Source of the DNA: Actinomycetes bacterium
GTDB lineage: Bacteria > Actinomycetota > Acidimicrobiia > Acidimicrobiales > Bog-793
DNA: 8,315 nt
NCBI GenBank assembly: GCA_021821585.1
Contig: JAKACF010000124.1
Span: forward strand, 1 to 8,315
Direction of reading: 5' to 3'
Shown: one piece after another, positions 5,747-8,315 of the stretch
Position numbering within the stretch: the first letter of the stretch is position 1
Layout of the letters: each line of letters opens with the position of its first letter
The notes under the pieces: model-generated
Told to the model about the DNA's origin: nothing
The model's input: only the letters and a program-made list of their open reading frames with translations
Databases searched by the model: none
Program-made: the position numbers and the translations under genes

Positions 5747-7615
5747 ATGAGCGGAGAGCAGCTCGAGCGTTCGATCTTGGAGCGCAAGGCAAGCGATGAG
5801 CTGCGAGCCATTGCCGCCGCAATGTCGCTCGAACCCGCCGCCCGGGTGAAGAAGGCGGACCTCGTCAACCAGATCCTGCGTGCTGCGGGTGTCGAGGTCG
5901 ACGCGCCGTCGCAGAACGGCAACGGGAACGGGAACGGGAAGGTTGCGGTCGCCGAGGCCGAGGCGGCCCCTGCGGCCGAGGCGGGCGAGCCCGCCGCCAC
6001 CAACGGCAAGGCCGCCAAGCCCAGGACCAACCGGTCGAGGGCGAAGAAGGAGACCGCGCCGGTCGCCGCCGAGGCGCCGGCTGAGGCTGGCTCGAGCGAG
6101 GCTGGCTCGACCGAGGCGCCGTCCGCCGAGGCCGCCGCGCCCGAGAGCGCGCCCACGGCGGCGCCGCCGGTGGCAGCCACCGAACTGGCACCGGCGCCCG
6201 CAGAGGCCGGGACCGACCGCGCCGGCGAGCAGAAGCCCGCCGAGCAGCGGTCCTTCGGTACCGACCACGCCGGCGGCTCGTCCTCAGGAGACGGAGCGCA
6301 GGGCTCGGCCCCGACCCAGAACCGGCCGCAGCGGGACCGCCAGCAGTTCCAGGGCGGCCCCGGCAACCAGCAGGGCGGCGAGCCCGGCAACCGCCGGAGC
6401 CGCCGCCGCCGCGGGCGCGACCGGGAGCGGGGCGAGCGCGAGCTCCAGGGCGGTGGCCAGGGGGAGACGCCGTACCAGGGCGAGCTCGTTCCCGTGAAGG
6501 GCCTGCTCGACCTGCGGGACGAGGGCTACGGCTTCCTCCGGACGAGCGGCTACCTGCCGAGCCAGAAGGACGTCTACGTCTCGGTGAGCCAGGCCAGGCG
6601 CTTCGGGCTCCGCCGCGGCGACGCCATCGAGGGCGCCTGCCGGCCCGCCGGGCCGAGCGAGAAGTACCCGGCGCTCTTGCGGATCGACACGATCTGCGGG
6701 ATGACGCCGGAGGAGGCGGGCCACCGCCGCCGCTTCGAGGACCTGACGCCCCTCTTCCCCGACGAGCGGCTCCGACTCGAGCGCATGGACGACCCGGCGA
6801 ACGTCACCGCCCGCATCGTCGACCTCATCTCCCCGATCGGCAAGGGCCAGCGCGGCCTCATCGTCTCCCCGCCGAAGGCGGGCAAGACGACGGTGCTGAA
6901 GCAGATCGCCCACTCCATCGAGGCGAACAACCCCGACGTCCACCTCATGGTGCTCCTCGTCGAGGAGCGCCCCGAGGAGGTCACCGACATGCGGCGGTCG
7001 GTCCGCGGCGAGGTGATCGCCTCCACCTTCGACCGTCCCTCCGACGAGCACACCGCCGTCTCCGAGCTCGCCATCGAGCGTGCGAAGCGGCTGGTCGAGC
7101 TCGGCAAGGATGTCGTCATCATCCTCGACGGCATCACCCGCCTGGCCCGTGCCTACAACCTCGCCCAGCCGGCGACCGGCCGGATCATGTCCGGTGGTGT
7201 CGACTCGGGTGCCCTCTACCCGCCCCGGAAGTTCTTCGGCGCCGCCCGCAACATCGAGGAGGGTGGTTCGCTCACGATCCTCGCCACGGCTCTCGTCGAG
7301 ACGGGGTCGAAGATGGACGAGGTCATCTTCGAGGAGTTCAAGGGGACGGGCAACATGGAGCTCCGTCTCGACCGGAAGCTGGCCGAGCGGCGCATCTACC
7401 CGGCGATCGACGTCAACGCCAGCTCGACCCGGCACGAGGAGCTCCTCTTCGACCGCGGGCAGCTCCAGCAGGTCTGGAAGCTCCGCCGGGTGCTGAACGC
7501 CCTCGGTGCCGAGGGGAACGCGGCTGCCGGCCTCGAGCTCTTGATGGACAAGATCAAGACGACCCGCTCGAACGACGAGTTCCTGCTCGAGATCGCCAAG
7601 GCGCCGACGGTCTGA
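5747..7615 (+). CDS. rho: Transcription termination factor Rho, with long N-terminal insert
   Basis: Hexameric RNA-dependent ATPase and helicase that ends transcription of untranslated RNA. The 622-residue protein is about 200 longer than E. coli Rho (419). Residues 5–46 form the Rho_N helical domain. Residues 50–245 are a low-complexity insert: an NG repeat (57–64), an Ala/Glu/Pro-rich acidic part, then a Gly/Gln/Arg-rich basic part with RRSRRRRGRDRERGERE (216–232). The cold-shock RNA-binding domain (about 246–320) has GYGFLR and DVYVS. The ATPase core aligns with E. coli Rho at a constant offset of 196: Walker A PPKAGKT (375–381), catalytic E407, Walker B VVIILD (456–461), Q-loop region 469–490, R-loop TGSKMDE (519–525), arginine finger R562. 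Two residues differ from the usual form: E406 for Asp and G462 for Ser. The gene has its own promoter and a strong Shine-Dalgarno sequence, so it is probably transcribed apart from the thr genes. Confidence 0.98.
   Translation: MSGEQLERSILERKASDELRAIAAAMSLEPAARVKKADLVNQILRAAGVEVDAPSQNGNGNGNGKVAVAEAEAAPAAEAGEPAATNGKAAKPRTNRSRAKKETAPVAAEAPAEAGSSEAGSTEAPSAEAAAPESAPTAAPPVAATELAPAPAEAGTDRAGEQKPAEQRSFGTDHAGGSSSGDGAQGSAPTQNRPQRDRQQFQGGPGNQQGGEPGNRRSRRRRGRDRERGERELQGGGQGETPYQGELVPVKGLLDLRDEGYGFLRTSGYLPSQKDVYVSVSQARRFGLRRGDAIEGACRPAGPSEKYPALLRIDTICGMTPEEAGHRRRFEDLTPLFPDERLRLERMDDPANVTARIVDLISPIGKGQRGLIVSPPKAGKTTVLKQIAHSIEANNPDVHLMVLLVEERPEEVTDMRRSVRGEVIASTFDRPSDEHTAVSELAIERAKRLVELGKDVVIILDGITRLARAYNLAQPATGRIMSGGVDSGALYPPRKFFGAARNIEEGGSLTILATALVETGSKMDEVIFEEFKGTGNMELRLDRKLAERRIYPAIDVNASSTRHEELLFDRGQLQQVWKLRRVLNALGAEGNAAAGLELLMDKIKTTRSNDEFLLEIAKAPTV
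5915..5938 (+). repeat. Hexanucleotide tandem repeat in rho (Asn-Gly)x4
   Basis: Four tandem AACGG(C/G) units encode NGNGNGNG just after the Rho_N domain. Being coding and made of whole codons, the array could change length without breaking the frame. Confidence 0.8.
6083..6112 (+). repeat. 15-base tandem duplication in the rho insert
   Basis: Two adjacent 15-base units (GAGGCTGGCTCGAGC and the same with ACC at the end) differ in one base and encode EAGSS and EAGST. The near identity suggests recent slippage within the disordered part of Rho. Confidence 0.8.
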
Positions 7616-7649
7616 CCTCGGCACGACCCGAGGCTCCGGACGGGGCCAG

Positions 7650-7694
7650 AACGCGAACGAGCCCGGCGGTTTCCCGCCGGGCTCGTTGCGCGTT
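7650..7694. terminator. Strong hairpin between convergent genes, likely bidirectional terminator
   Basis: A perfect 14-base-pair stem (7656–7669 with 7674–7687) closes a TTTC loop. After a single bulged G (7688) it extends by six more pairs (AACGCG 7650–7655 with CGCGTT 7689–7694), making 20 pairs in total. It lies 35 bases after the rho stop and 12 bases beyond the 3' end of the minus-strand gene, so it can serve both. There is no T-tract on either side, a pattern often seen for terminator-like hairpins in Actinomycetota. Confidence 0.75.
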
Positions 7695-7705
7695 GGGCTG
7701 CAGGC

Positions 7706-8315
7706 TCAGCCGGCGCTCTCGTGGAAGATGAAGGTCCCCCAGTTGGTGTAGAAGTCGCGCGCCGTGGCTCCGCTGTTCGGCGGGATGTACTCGGTCGCCA
7801 TCCAGACGGTCGAGCCGACGGCGATGGCGCCGGAGTAGTCGCCCCAGCGGCACCCGCCGTAGTTGGCGCCGACGTAGTAGGCGTAGCAGGTGAAGCCGTC
7901 CTCCGGCCCGCTGCCGGCGCCGGCGACGGTGACGTTGCCGGTCGGCCCCGAGCTCCCGAAGGAGACGTAGGCGGCGCTCGGGTAGTAGTCGCTGCCCGTG
8001 AGCGTGAAGACCATGTCACCGACGCCGGAGCTGTTCACCGCCAGGTCGGGGTAGAGCAGGCTCTGGCCGGGAACGGCGACGTTGCCCTGGTTGGCGAGCG
8101 TGGCCGAGACGCCCGACGAGCCGACCGACGGGGTCAGCTCGAACCACTCGGCCGTCGTCGTGCCGACCGACGCCGTCGGGCTCGTGGCGTTCGACAGCTC
8201 GGTGTAGAGGTGCCCGCCGGCGTACGTCGTCTCCTGAACGGCGTCGAAGTCGGCCTGGAGGACCCCTTCGGGCACGCTCGTGCCGGTCTGGCCCTCGATG
8301 TAGGAGAGCAGCGGC
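7706..8315 (-). CDS. C-terminal part of a probable secreted beta-propeller-like protein (partial)
   Basis: The minus-strand frame is open from the window edge to a TGA at 7706–7708, so only the last 202 or so residues are seen; the start and any signal peptide lie outside. A GTG at 8275 is in frame but is preceded by continuous coding sequence (SYIEGQTGTSVPEG) and is not the likely start. The protein is rich in Gly, Ser, Thr, Ala, Val and aromatic residues and poor in Lys and charge, with alternating short strands, as in exported beta-rich proteins. CRWGDYSGAIAV (about 7817–7852) followed by WMATEYIPP resembles the RWGDYS…W…EY motif I associate with secreted sialidase/BNR-like propeller proteins of actinobacteria. 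Two nearby cysteines (in FTCYAYY and GGCRW) could form a disulfide. The exact function is unknown. It is convergent with rho and unrelated to the amino-acid genes. Confidence 0.75.
   Translation of the reverse strand, partial: PLLSYIEGQTGTSVPEGVLQADFDAVQETTYAGGHLYTELSNATSPTASVGTTTAEWFELTPSVGSSGVSATLANQGNVAVPGQSLLYPDLAVNSSGVGDMVFTLTGSDYYPSAAYVSFGSSGPTGNVTVAGAGSGPEDGFTCYAYYVGANYGGCRWGDYSGAIAVGSTVWMATEYIPPNSGATARDFYTNWGTFIFHESAG

Noticed and set aside
5355..5750. 131-codon open frame in the thrC–rho gap
   Set aside because: It has no motif, has Arg/Ser/Pro-rich composition, runs through the predicted rho promoter and leader, and overlaps the rho start. It is not a thrB remnant.
6284..7624. Antisense open frame (446 codons) over rho
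   Set aside because: It covers the conserved Rho ATPase core on the other strand and has only composition-driven sequence.
8273..8275. GTG as the start of the minus-strand gene at the right edge
   Set aside because: The frame stays open to the window edge with similar composition, and the protein looks like the end of a larger exported protein, so the start lies outside.

Overview
The window is very GC-rich. It carries a housekeeping block whose order, argS – lysA – hom – thrC – (gap) – rho, is characteristic of Actinomycetota. The long low-complexity insert in the N-terminal half of Rho, the nearly exclusive G/C third codon positions and the GTG starts fit that phylum. The secreted protein at the right edge and the absence of thrB beside thrC make me think of an Acidimicrobiia-like or other deep-branching actinobacterium, but this is inference and the class cannot be fixed from the sequence alone.

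Layout: (1) bases 1–1507 are the 3' part of argS (arginyl-tRNA synthetase). (2) 1509–2804 is lysA (diaminopimelate decarboxylase), one base after argS. (3) 2819–4246 is hom (homoserine dehydrogenase with a C-terminal ACT domain). (4) 4233–5315 is thrC (threonine synthase), overlapping hom by 14 bases. These four genes are packed as one probable operon. (5) 5316–5746 is 431 bases without a convincing gene. It holds a probable terminator for the thr genes, a very good sigma-70-type promoter (TTGTCA, 17 bases, TACCAT) and about 310 bases of hairpin-rich leader. (6) 5747–7615 is rho (transcription termination factor). (7) 7650–7694 is a strong hairpin between convergent genes. (8) 7706–8315, minus strand, is the C-terminal part of a secreted or surface-type protein that runs off the window.

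Together, lysA, hom and thrC cover three steps of the aspartate family: the last step to lysine, the branch-point step to homoserine and the last step to threonine. The homoserine kinase step (thrB), which often lies between thrC and rho in Actinomycetota, is not in the window; that position is occupied by the rho promoter and leader.

I see no mobile element, CRISPR array, tRNA, rRNA or defence system, and no clear sign of an undescribed multi-gene system. The most interesting signals are the long structured rho leader with an inverted repeat inside its promoter, the block-like charged insert of Rho, two unusual residues at the Rho nucleotide/bicyclomycin site, and the missing thrB.
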